Virus record (IMG/VR): IMGVR_UViG_3300045256_000135
Span: 62,001-126,000 of that record
Direction: 5' to 3' (one strand)
Length of the DNA: 64,000 nucleotides
DNA from: a virus
Every line of letters begins with the position of its first letter. The stretch's first letter is position 1. Both the position numbers and the translations under genes were made by a program. A model generated the notes under the pieces. The model saw nothing but the letters and a program-made list of their open reading frames with translations. It had not been told where the DNA came from and did no database searches. This document shows positions 24,111 to 31,163 of the stretch, piece after piece.

Positions 24111-24460
24111 CTCGAGACCAAGAACTGGCCACGCTAATCATTGATTGGGTCGAAGACCATCTGATGCGACAAGGTCGAGCTTCAGAGCTTCACCAACGCA
24201 ATGGAATCATCAATGCGTACCGAGGAGAGGGCGATACCAAGTGTGCCATTGGGTGCTTGATCTCTGATCAAGACTATGACCCGAAGATTGAGGGAAAGAC
24301 GGTAGAGCAGATTTTCTATCTCATGCCGTTCCATTGTTCAGAAGCTATCGAAAGTCTGCTGGTCCGCCTTCAGTCTCTCCACGATATTGATGATATCACA
24401 AGGTGGCCTATTGAGTTCAGTGAACTTCGAGACTGGGTTGAGTCAGGTTTTACGGATTGA
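24107..24460 (+). CDS. Conserved small phage protein (CAIGCLI motif)
   Basis: A 117-residue protein that overlaps the previous gene by ATGA. The KCAIGCLISDQDYDPKIEG segment resembles a widespread phage hypothetical family with a CA(I/V)GCLIP...YDP..EG core. The cysteine pair may bind metal. The rest is helical. No function is known to me for this family. Confidence 0.75.
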   Translation: MTRDQELATLIIDWVEDHLMRQGRASELHQRNGIINAYRGEGDTKCAIGCLISDQDYDPKIEGKTVEQIFYLMPFHCSEAIESLLVRLQSLHDIDDITRWPIEFSELRDWVESGFTD

Positions 24461-24469
24461 GAGGGTACA

Positions 24470-24667
24470 ATGACAAAGGGTAATCACGAATTCTACACCA
24501 CTTGGCGGGAGCGGGTCTACCTCGAGGTAGGCTTCCTTACTCGGGCTGAAATCGACCGTCTTCACGAGTCAAAGGACATCAACCAAGACATGACCATGCA
24601 CCAGGTAGCTATCAAGGCTGGGGAGGTGTTGGGTCTTTCAGAAGTGGAGGAGTTCGATGGCGAGTAG
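24470..24667 (+). CDS. Small hypothetical protein
   Basis: A 65-residue, charged, largely helical protein nine bases after the previous stop, with GAGGG upstream of the ATG. It contains a RAEIDRLHES helix and an acidic C terminus. It overlaps the next gene by 11 bases. No motif recognised. Confidence 0.65.
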   Translation: MTKGNHEFYTTWRERVYLEVGFLTRAEIDRLHESKDINQDMTMHQVAIKAGEVLGLSEVEEFDGE

Positions 24668-24887
24668 TATGACTGCGGACGAGATCATACACAGGCTCAG
24701 CTTGCTTGGTGTGAAAGCACAACTCTGTGGCTGTGGCTGTTCTTCTGTCGAAATTGATCCGAGGTCTCTTAACACGGCGATCTGCAAAGAGTGCTGTGTA
24801 GCATACACACCGGATGAGGTGCTTGACGACGGGTTTTGCGAATCTTCTTGCCGGGCTTCGTATCTGCACCGTTCCGCACGAGGCTGA
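24657..24887 (+). CDS. Small cysteine-rich protein
   Basis: A 76-residue protein with GGAGG about seven bases before the ATG. It has seven cysteines: a CGCGC cluster, CKECC, and two cysteines near the end. The spacing could bind one or two zinc ions, or form a redox protein. It is one of several cysteine-rich small proteins in this cluster. Function unknown. Confidence 0.7.
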   Translation: MASSMTADEIIHRLSLLGVKAQLCGCGCSSVEIDPRSLNTAICKECCVAYTPDEVLDDGFCESSCRASYLHRSARG

Positions 24888-24888
24888 C

Positions 24889-25224
24889 GTGAACCTGTTC
24901 ACATTCCGAGAAGAACACGAAAGCGCACCAGAGATCAAAAGCTGTGGTCGTAGAGGGTGGCGGTGGGCACTAGCACTTGGCAGAGGTCAGCGCTACGTGT
25001 CAATTGGACTTCAGCGTCAGGTGATCTTTCACGATGTTGGGAAGGTCTGGCACCCAGCTGGAGAATACTTCGATCTGGTGTGTCGATGGGATCGATTCAC
25101 CATCGCCTCGGATCACATCTATTACGATGGTCCGCACTGTGCGTTCCAGTTCGGATTCTTGCAAGCGTGCTGGAGTTACTGGAACTGTGAGAAGTGCTAC
25201 CCCACTACTGAGGAGGGGACATGA
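24889..25224 (+). CDS. Small hypothetical protein, GTG start
   Basis: An 111-residue protein. The GTG at 24889 follows the previous stop by one base and has GAGG six bases upstream; the longer in-frame reading from 24814 lies inside the preceding gene. It is rich in tryptophan, tyrosine and histidine, with a C-terminal NCEKCYP motif. The WRWALALGRG and HDVGKVWHPAGEYFDL stretches look like a compact beta fold. No family recognised. Confidence 0.65.
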   Translation: MNLFTFREEHESAPEIKSCGRRGWRWALALGRGQRYVSIGLQRQVIFHDVGKVWHPAGEYFDLVCRWDRFTIASDHIYYDGPHCAFQFGFLQACWSYWNCEKCYPTTEEGT

Positions 25225-25451
25225 CTGAGTACAACGATGGTTGGCGGAGATGTGAGAACTGTGATGACAGCTACACGTGGGATGGTGATCCTGCGGAAGT
25301 TTGCTCAGCATCGTTGTGTGAGAATTGCACTAGACTGGTGCAGAGAGTGGCTCGGTATCTGTCGGAGGACGTTGGGTGTCGAGACTTGATCCAAGCCTAC
25401 GATGAGCGAATCGAGTCTCTGAAGAACGGCCGCTGGTGGAACGAGACTTAG
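25221..25451 (+). CDS. Small zinc-ribbon protein
   Basis: A 76-residue protein overlapping the previous gene by ATGA. An RRCENCDDSY motif and a later CENC pair make a likely zinc ribbon at about 10-37, followed by a helix. It ends the small-gene run. Possibly a DNA- or protein-binding regulator, but this is inferred from the fold class only. Confidence 0.7.
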   Translation: MTEYNDGWRRCENCDDSYTWDGDPAEVCSASLCENCTRLVQRVARYLSEDVGCRDLIQAYDERIESLKNGRWWNET

Positions 25452-25487
25452 GCTTTCGTTATCACGCACTCTATCATCATGTTTGAC

Positions 25488-25511
25488 CTTACAGGGACTA
25501 AGCTCTGTAAG
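25488..25511 (+). promoter_or_regulatory. Small inverted repeat in the 106-bp gap
   Basis: CTTACAG and CTGTAAG form a perfect 7-base stem around a 10-base loop. The gap between 25451 and 25558 otherwise shows no clear promoter, and no strong T-run follows the stem. Confidence 0.4.
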
Positions 25512-25557
25512 AGGTGGGATCAATCCTGACGACTGATCTTTCTGCGTCGAACAATGA

Positions 25558-26379
25558 ATGTACGAACAGGTTTCTGTTCTCGATAGCACTGGTAAACCAG
25601 TCTCCCCTTGTTCTCCAGCTAGAGCAAGGATCCTAGTCAACTCGTCAGAGGCTGATTGGGTAACGACTGATCCACCCGTTCTTCGTCTACGGCGAGCTGT
25701 TCGTACAACCCCAGAGGTATACACCATGATTTCGAATTTCACCGACTACTTTCGTGAAGAGAAGGACATCTGGATCCAGAACATCTCTAGCAACCAGGTG
25801 ACTTGTCAGTTTGAGATTAGCACGGGCAACTACCAGTCAGTGCTGATTCAAAAGTCGCGAGATCCGATCAATCTAACTCAGCAAATTCCGTTTCAGATCA
25901 TCAAGAATTCACCAGATTTCAGAAAGCTGGCGAATCGTCGACCGCCGGTGTTTCGGGTGATGACTGAAGATGAAGTCAAGGCATACTACCTCCAGAAGGC
26001 TGGAAATGCTGGTGATTGGCGTGAAGCGTATGAAGCAGCTGAAGAGAAACGGTTGAACGTTGCTAACCGCGTCATTCCAGAGAACACGACAGTACTCCCA
26101 GCTACTGAGGTCAAGCCTGAGGTGGTCGAGCGTGTTTCGGAAGAAGACGTTATTCATCCGAAAGTGGTGTACCTTATGATCCAGGTTGATGGACAAATTC
26201 CAGACGCCGAGAAGATGAAAGCACACGAACTGCTCACAGAGCTTCAGTTGATCGAAGACGAACTGAAGACGGATGACCTCGACTACATTCTTGCGAAGGG
26301 TTTCTGGAAGTCCGTGAAGACCTGGGCCAAGTCAGTGATGGCAAAGAAGTCTGCCAATACAGCTGAAGGCGACGGCTGA
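25558..26379 (+). CDS. Hypothetical virion-region protein
   Basis: A 273-residue protein starting at the ATG immediately after an in-frame TGA. It has no clear ribosome binding site; an internal ATG at 25726 has AGAGG upstream and is a possible second start. The first 110 residues look like beta strands (VSVLDSTGKPVSP, VLRLRRAV, TCQFEISTGNYQSVLI). The C-terminal part is helical and basic at the end (FWKSVKTWAKSVMAKK). It is followed by a strong terminator, so it is the last gene of its unit. Function unknown. Confidence 0.7.
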   Translation: MYEQVSVLDSTGKPVSPCSPARARILVNSSEADWVTTDPPVLRLRRAVRTTPEVYTMISNFTDYFREEKDIWIQNISSNQVTCQFEISTGNYQSVLIQKSRDPINLTQQIPFQIIKNSPDFRKLANRRPPVFRVMTEDEVKAYYLQKAGNAGDWREAYEAAEEKRLNVANRVIPENTTVLPATEVKPEVVERVSEEDVIHPKVVYLMIQVDGQIPDAEKMKAHELLTELQLIEDELKTDDLDYILAKGFWKSVKTWAKSVMAKKSANTAEGDG

Positions 26380-26387
26380 TCTAGCCT

Positions 26388-26433
26388 AAAGAAACAGAGG
26401 GTTGCATACAGCTTCCCTCTGTTTCTTTGTTTA
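26388..26433 (+). terminator. Strong intrinsic terminator
   Basis: A perfect 14-base-pair stem (AAAGAAACAGAGGG with CCCTCTGTTTCTTT) and a 13-base loop, followed by a T-rich tail. It ends the 23.8-26.4 kb unit. Confidence 0.92.
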
Positions 26434-26458
26434 CGTTTTCGAAACGTTGCACAATAAT
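26430..26458 (+). promoter_or_regulatory. Possible promoter of the accessory virion block
   Basis: TTTACG and AATAAT are spaced by 17 bases directly after the terminator and 18 bases before the next ATG. The -35 match is weak. An inverted repeat CGTTT-TCG-AAACG lies between the two boxes and could be a protein-binding site. A new start of transcription is expected here because of the terminator. Confidence 0.35.
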
Positions 26459-26475
26459 CTTGGCTGAGGAGTCAC

Positions 26476-26943
26476 ATGTACCCGATTATCAAACGCTACC
26501 AAGTACTGTTAGAAGCCACCGGCGTTAATCCCGGGTCAAGTGCTGACGTTCCCTTCAACTGTGACGATGTCTCTACTCAACTTTTGGTTAGAGTCTACTC
26601 ACTTGATCCAGCCCAAGCGTTGGGCACGGGAACTGCTCAAGTGTACAGAAACGGTACTGCTCTTGGCTCAGCTACCGCGTTTGCTGGCACCATGATCACA
26701 GTTGCGGCAGATCCCTTTGCCTTCGCCGGCGCTAACTCGGAGCTGGTAGGACTGTTTCCGCCAACCGTGAACAGTGCTAAGTCTGACGGGTACATTCGCC
26801 TGTCTGGTGGTGCAATGGTGATGGATCAAAGCTCTCAGATCCCGCCTACGCCACCTCTACCAATGTTTGTTCGAGTTACGAATGGCAACGCATCAAAACT
26901 AGCGATTGCTGTGGTGTGGACTGGGCTCATCTGGAGGCCATAA
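26476..26943 (+). CDS. Hypothetical beta-rich virion-region protein
   Basis: A 155-residue protein with TGAGGAG upstream of the ATG. It alternates strands and loops (YQVLLEATGVNPGSS, LLVRVYSLD, AIAVVWTGLIW), which resembles a jelly-roll or Ig-like virion protein. No cysteine pair, signal peptide or catalytic motif. It overlaps the following membrane-protein gene by a single base. Confidence 0.7.
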   Translation: MYPIIKRYQVLLEATGVNPGSSADVPFNCDDVSTQLLVRVYSLDPAQALGTGTAQVYRNGTALGSATAFAGTMITVAADPFAFAGANSELVGLFPPTVNSAKSDGYIRLSGGAMVMDQSSQIPPTPPLPMFVRVTNGNASKLAIAVVWTGLIWRP

Positions 26944-27236
26944 TGCTAGACACTATTGAGAAGCACTGGATCGCGATTAACATTGCGTGGGTGATCCTCA
27001 CTGGACTCCTCACTGTGGTTTTCAAGAAGCCATCTGATGCGTTTGCTCAGAAGTGGCCTCGGATTGCAGCAATTCGACGTATTCCGAGTGATGCCGGGCT
27101 CAACGTCCCCAACCTGATGAAGAACCTGTTCATCTTGGTTGCTGGACGCCCTCCACTGACGTTTGGTGCAAAAGCTCCAGAACAAGCTAAACCGTCAGAG
27201 GTTGTTGAACAACCAGTTCAAGGTAAGACCGAGTAA
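26943..27236 (+). CDS. Small membrane protein (holin candidate)
   Basis: A 97-residue protein with one clear transmembrane helix at about 10-28 (AINIAWVILTGLLTVVF) and a second, weaker hydrophobic stretch (NLFILVAG). It has a soluble proline/glutamate-rich tail. It starts in the stop of the previous gene and ends in the start of the next membrane protein. Size and context would allow a holin, but no endolysin gene is adjacent and the sequence does not identify a holin family. Call it a membrane protein with a tentative role. Confidence 0.7.
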   Translation: MLDTIEKHWIAINIAWVILTGLLTVVFKKPSDAFAQKWPRIAAIRRIPSDAGLNVPNLMKNLFILVAGRPPLTFGAKAPEQAKPSEVVEQPVQGKTE

Positions 27237-27766
27237 TGGACATGGGTGCTGAGTTAGTGGGTGGTCTGGCAGCAGTAGGTCTGGCTGTTGGTGGCTACCT
27301 ACTCAAGCGAGAGATGGCTCGCATTGACAAAGCAGTTGAGCAGCTGTCTGACGTTGTCAAGGCACTGGACACCTCTGTTAAGACGAAGCCACTTGAAGCA
27401 GAGCTTGCCAGATCTCAGTTGGAGCTGAGATTTGACAATCTAAAGACAGCACTGGAGTCAAAAAACGCAACGGACATTGCTACAGCAACAGCTGCAGTGC
27501 TTAGCCAGTTAGAGAAGGTAAAAGCAGAGCTAGCATCAGCTCAAAGAGCTTCATCAAACGACCTTGAGTCTAGTGACGAGAAGTTTGAGAAAAGACTTGC
27601 TGAGCTAGAGCGTCTGTTCAATGAGTGGCGACTGACAGCGGCGGAGAAGTTTGTGTCCAAGACTGACTTCATCCGAGAGTCGACCGTCATTGAGAGCCGG
27701 ATTTCCAATACTAAGCGTTCGGTAGAGAACTTGGACGATTTGTTAAAAACCTACCTAAGGAAATGA
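27236..27766 (+). CDS. Membrane-anchored coiled-coil protein
   Basis: A 176-residue protein. An N-terminal hydrophobic segment at about 6-23 (LVGGLAAVGLAVGGYLL) is followed by positive residues and a long coiled coil (about 30-175). This layout resembles an inner-membrane spanin subunit or another envelope-spanning phage protein. It follows the small membrane protein directly, so the pair could form a lysis unit. No outer-membrane lipoprotein partner lies next to it. Tentative. Confidence 0.7.
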   Translation: MDMGAELVGGLAAVGLAVGGYLLKREMARIDKAVEQLSDVVKALDTSVKTKPLEAELARSQLELRFDNLKTALESKNATDIATATAAVLSQLEKVKAELASAQRASSNDLESSDEKFEKRLAELERLFNEWRLTAAEKFVSKTDFIRESTVIESRISNTKRSVENLDDLLKTYLRK

Positions 27767-27770
27767 CACA

Positions 27771-27965
27771 ATGGCGGCAGAACGTGAGGGGTTGCTTGTT
27801 ATCACAACGAGTAAGGAACCGGGTTCCAGCGTTCGTAGGAAGACTCGACACGAGCTTTTCCTCTCTGATGAGTCACCATTACAACCAGCAGAGATTATGC
27901 TGAACGACATTGACGATCTGTTGTTCAGAATGACAACTGCTCTGCAAACCGGTAAGCATGGCTAA
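27771..27965 (+). CDS. Small hypothetical protein
   Basis: A 64-residue protein five bases after the previous stop, with AAGGA upstream. It begins with a strand (GLLVITTSKEPG), has a basic segment, and ends in an acidic helix (EIMLNDIDDLLFRM). It overlaps the next gene by eight bases. No family recognised. Confidence 0.65.
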   Translation: MAAEREGLLVITTSKEPGSSVRRKTRHELFLSDESPLQPAEIMLNDIDDLLFRMTTALQTGKHG

Positions 27966-29049
27966 GCTTCAGTTCAACCCACTCGCAACATTGGTAGCCA
28001 AAGGCATAACCAGCATTGTGTCTGGGTTGAAGAATGCTTCACCAGGCACAATCGAGTCAGTTAGGGCTACTAACTCATGCTGGGTTGCAGTTAATGGTGA
28101 TGACACCCTCGGCGATGGATCTATTTCGAATCCTTTTGCCACGATAACGAGGGCAGTCACGTTGCTTGGGAATGGAACACAAGCAAAGGTGATCTTTCTG
28201 GGGCCTGGTTCCTTCTTGAACTCAACTCTTCCGGTTACCAACACTACGTTTATAGGTTGTGGGTCGTCTAACACAATCCTGACAACGGTGGGTGGTGGAT
28301 GGAGTGAGACGTCAGGTCCGCTGCACTTTGAGTTTGTTGACCTGCAGTTCTCTGGCACGTTCACTGGCAAGAATGGCGGGAATTTTGAGGCGTGGTTCAC
28401 CCGTTGCCAGGTTGATGGCACCTTTAACCTAGTGGGTGACGCCAAGTTTACAGAATGTGCACTAGCACCCACACTTGTACTCAACAACTCAACCCCAACC
28501 CTACTGCAAACGCCTGGGTTCTCGACTGTCACCATCTCACTTAACTCGGGTGCGGGAACAAACGGAAACGTAGCATCTATCGAGATTGATGGTGGCGTAT
28601 GGCTAAACATCACATTTGGATCAGTTTCTAACGATAAGCCGCTCAATGTTCGAAATGCGGTGATCGCGGAGCTAGTTACTACTGGGCTTGCTGTAGCATC
28701 AATTGCTGTTGGCACCACGGTATATTCGTTGGTAGCTCAAGATGCTGGCTCACAGATTGTTGATGCGAGTCCATATTATTCATCCAAAACCTACAGCGGC
28801 TTGGGTGAATTTGTCTGGGAACAGATCCAACTTACTAAGACGATGCCAGCTAACGCTGGTGAGACCGACGTAACGCTACCAATGCCAAGGCGAAACGCGG
28901 CTACTAACTACAAAACGTATGCCGCAACGACTTTGAATGGAGTCGACATAAGCTACGTCTCAAGTACGCCCACCACAATCACAGTGCACGTGAAGCCACC
29001 TTCGCCAACTCACGCGTCCTACAGCTTCTCGATCCTGGTGCTAACATGA
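27958..29049 (+). CDS. Parallel beta-helix virion protein
   Basis: A 363-residue protein. Residues about 40-65 carry the pattern V-x-x-GDDTLGDGSISNPFATI, the typical cap of pectate-lyase-like beta-helices in tail spikes and other surface proteins. The following 150 residues have the short asparagine/glycine-rich repeats of a beta-helix. The last 90 residues look like an Ig-like domain ending in a hydrophobic strand. It is probably a spike, fibre or decoration. No lyase catalytic site can be named from sequence. Confidence 0.7.
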   Translation: MAKLQFNPLATLVAKGITSIVSGLKNASPGTIESVRATNSCWVAVNGDDTLGDGSISNPFATITRAVTLLGNGTQAKVIFLGPGSFLNSTLPVTNTTFIGCGSSNTILTTVGGGWSETSGPLHFEFVDLQFSGTFTGKNGGNFEAWFTRCQVDGTFNLVGDAKFTECALAPTLVLNNSTPTLLQTPGFSTVTISLNSGAGTNGNVASIEIDGGVWLNITFGSVSNDKPLNVRNAVIAELVTTGLAVASIAVGTTVYSLVAQDAGSQIVDASPYYSSKTYSGLGEFVWEQIQLTKTMPANAGETDVTLPMPRRNAATNYKTYAATTLNGVDISYVSSTPTTITVHVKPPSPTHASYSFSILVLT

Positions 29050-29690
29050 TCACGTACCACCCAAGTGGCCGAAACACACTGTTTAGAATGCTTTTGGTCT
29101 CCGGTAGTGGGACGGGGCTAACTGGCCAAACGCCAACAATCTCGATTCAACGTAGATCTGATAGCAAATGGTGGGATGGTTCTGCTTGGCAAAACGCGAA
29201 GCAGGCTATCACCATGACTCAGACGGATGCAGTGAATCTTCCAGGCGACTACAGCTATGCGTTTAACCAAGCTTCAGCTGGTGGTGGCACCGAAGAGTAT
29301 CTTGTTCGTTACGAACAAAACGGAGTTGCTCCTAACATCGGAATAGATGAAGAGCAACACGTGTTTATACCTTTTGCTTCGACTCTGGTGCCTGAGAAGA
29401 AGCTTGGTATTGTCATGTCTGATGACGGAATTAACGTCAAGATCAGCGTCTGGATGGAGGAAGGTGGTCTGAGAGCGAACAACTACAATTCCATGGCCGC
29501 TCAAGTGAAGGACCCTTCAGGGAACCTGATCGTTGATCTAGGTACTGCAACCACCCAGAGCGTGGATGGTGTGTTCTCGTTTTTGACGACTGACTCTGCG
29601 ATTGTTCGGAACACGCCCTATCTGGTAACGGTACAAGCTACTCGAGGTGCGTCCGTCGATCTCGTACAGCAAGGTTTCGTTAGAGTTTGA
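29046..29690 (+). CDS. Virion protein with two Ig-like domains
   Basis: A 214-residue protein coupled to the previous gene by ATGA. Two strand-rich halves are visible: one with the WWDGSAWQ motif (about 45-55), common in small phage structural proteins, and a second with LGIVMSDDGINVKISVWMEEGG. The end is a hydrophobic strand. It probably partners with the beta-helix protein before it. No enzyme motif. Confidence 0.65.
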   Translation: MITYHPSGRNTLFRMLLVSGSGTGLTGQTPTISIQRRSDSKWWDGSAWQNAKQAITMTQTDAVNLPGDYSYAFNQASAGGGTEEYLVRYEQNGVAPNIGIDEEQHVFIPFASTLVPEKKLGIVMSDDGINVKISVWMEEGGLRANNYNSMAAQVKDPSGNLIVDLGTATTQSVDGVFSFLTTDSAIVRNTPYLVTVQATRGASVDLVQQGFVRV

Positions 29691-29712
29691 CTTTACCTAA
29701 GGTTGGTTTCAG

Positions 29713-29746
29713 ACAGCTAACTAGTTAGCTGTAGGTTCTAGAACCT
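29713..29746 (+). repeat. Two adjacent perfect palindromes
   Basis: Bases 29713-29732 are a perfect 20-bp palindrome centred on CTAG, and 29733-29746 are a perfect 14-bp palindrome (AGGTTCTAGAACCT), also centred on CTAG. They touch without a gap. No T-run follows. They occupy the only non-coding gap in this stretch (79 bases) and could bind a dimeric protein twice, or form cruciform RNA stems. Confidence 0.8.
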
Positions 29747-29769
29747 AACTACAGACAGGTATACACACG

Positions 29770-29973
29770 GTGTTAGTGGCTCCCACAAGTTCCTGGACAG
29801 TGTTACGCACCATCGGAGGCGATTTCAGTGTTGTTGGCGATCTGAACGCTAGATACTGTGATGTTCAGTTGTCAACTCCTGCTGATCGCTGTGTACCAGT
29901 TCTGTCGGATGCTGATTGTGAGTGCCCTGATGGACCTTGTGACACCCAACCACCCCTTAGGACCATCACATGA
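29770..29973 (+). CDS. Small cysteine-containing protein, GTG start
   Basis: A 67-residue protein whose stop overlaps the next ATG as ATGA. The start is a GTG with ACAGG about ten bases upstream, a weak signal. It has a strand-rich front (TVLRTIGGDFSVVG), a valine/leucine middle and a DADCECPDGPCDT motif near the end with four cysteines overall. Possibly a small metal-binding virion protein. Its coupling to the next gene is the main support. Confidence 0.5.
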   Translation: MLVAPTSSWTVLRTIGGDFSVVGDLNARYCDVQLSTPADRCVPVLSDADCECPDGPCDTQPPLRTIT

Positions 29974-31163
29974 GTGTTGTAGTACGCAATAACGCACAGT
30001 TCATTCGGCGTGGTGCTGTTGGCCGTGTAACCGTACAGTTGGTTGATTGCGACGGAAACGCGATCAATGCTAGTTCTGTGAAGCTGAATGTTATTCGTGG
30101 TGACTGTGTAATCTACAGCGAGGACCTCAATCAGGTGTATGTGGCACCTAGGGTCCACCGCATCTTCAAAATCTCTGGAAGCGTAGGGCAGTACGCTATT
30201 GATTGGGGAGATCAAGAGTTTCCAGCGACTATCACTGGTAGTGCTGGAGTGTACCCAACTGGCTTTGTCGGTGGGGAGACACTACGTCTTCAACTGGATG
30301 ATCAGATTCAAACGATTGCTTTTCAAAACACCGATCAGACGTTGGACCAGTGCATTAATCGAGTGAATGCTACATATGGCCCGATTTTTGGTCAGTTGGT
30401 AGCTTTCAACGACAGTGGACAGATCCAGTTTAGATCAAAGCGGCTTGGGCGAATTGGATCTACTGGTGTTGTCAATCCTGGTACGTCCCCATCTGTTTCA
30501 ACAGCTTTTGGTATCCCTGTAAACACATCCGTCACTGGTACATACAGAGAGCAAGAGACATCCTGTACTGACACCCTGTTGTTTGAGTGGATTGCTACTG
30601 ATGCTCTGCATCCTTCTGAAGAAATTCGAGTGATGCAAGTTGTATATGTACTTCCGCCAGTGATCTTTCAGATCCTTCCACAATTTCGGCTAATGCTGGA
30701 CAAGAGCTTAAAGCTAGTTGACCCAGCAGCTGGAAACATGCTCGGGTACACCGATAGCATGCTCCTGCAATACCTGATTGGTGGGATTCAAACGATCAAC
30801 CAAGCACAGCCAAGTATCTTTTTCTCGTTGGACAACTACCCGTACCGAGACTTTGGGAGTTTACTGATGGAGGCTTCCCTATATTGGGGCCTTTTGTCAC
30901 AAGTGCTGTATGCTGTTGATACAGACGTGCCCAATTACTCGGACCAAGGTGCGAGCTTCGTTATCAACCACTTCCAATCGCTCAAGGGCGTGCTTGATTC
31001 AATGAGCCAAGCACTTGAGCGAAAGATCCCGTTGATGAAGCTCCACTTCGTTAATACTGGATCAGTGCTAACTCAGATGGGTCCGTCCTTCAGACTTGAA
31101 GCTCTCTTGGTTGCTGCACCTAACGGAAGTTTGTTCAGGAACACATTCATGGGTGGCAACTGA
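29970..31163 (+). CDS. Virion structural protein, unknown role
   Basis: A 397-residue protein. The N-terminal 70 residues look like an Ig/bacterial-surface-like domain (GRVTVQLVDCDGNAI). About 75-170 resembles a small ligand-binding or coiled domain with GGETLRLQLDDQIQTI. The C-terminal 200 residues are helical with a hydrophobic, aromatic stretch (FRLMLDKSLKLVD, YWGLLSQVLYAV). It fits the accessory structural block. No enzyme motif is seen. Confidence 0.65.
   Translation: MSVVVRNNAQFIRRGAVGRVTVQLVDCDGNAINASSVKLNVIRGDCVIYSEDLNQVYVAPRVHRIFKISGSVGQYAIDWGDQEFPATITGSAGVYPTGFVGGETLRLQLDDQIQTIAFQNTDQTLDQCINRVNATYGPIFGQLVAFNDSGQIQFRSKRLGRIGSTGVVNPGTSPSVSTAFGIPVNTSVTGTYREQETSCTDTLLFEWIATDALHPSEEIRVMQVVYVLPPVIFQILPQFRLMLDKSLKLVDPAAGNMLGYTDSMLLQYLIGGIQTINQAQPSIFFSLDNYPYRDFGSLLMEASLYWGLLSQVLYAVDTDVPNYSDQGASFVINHFQSLKGVLDSMSQALERKIPLMKLHFVNTGSVLTQMGPSFRLEALLVAAPNGSLFRNTFMGGN

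Noticed and set aside
27969-28718. Antisense 249-codon open frame
   Set aside because: It lies wholly inside the beta-helix gene on the other strand and no convincing minus-strand gene or promoter is seen anywhere in the window.
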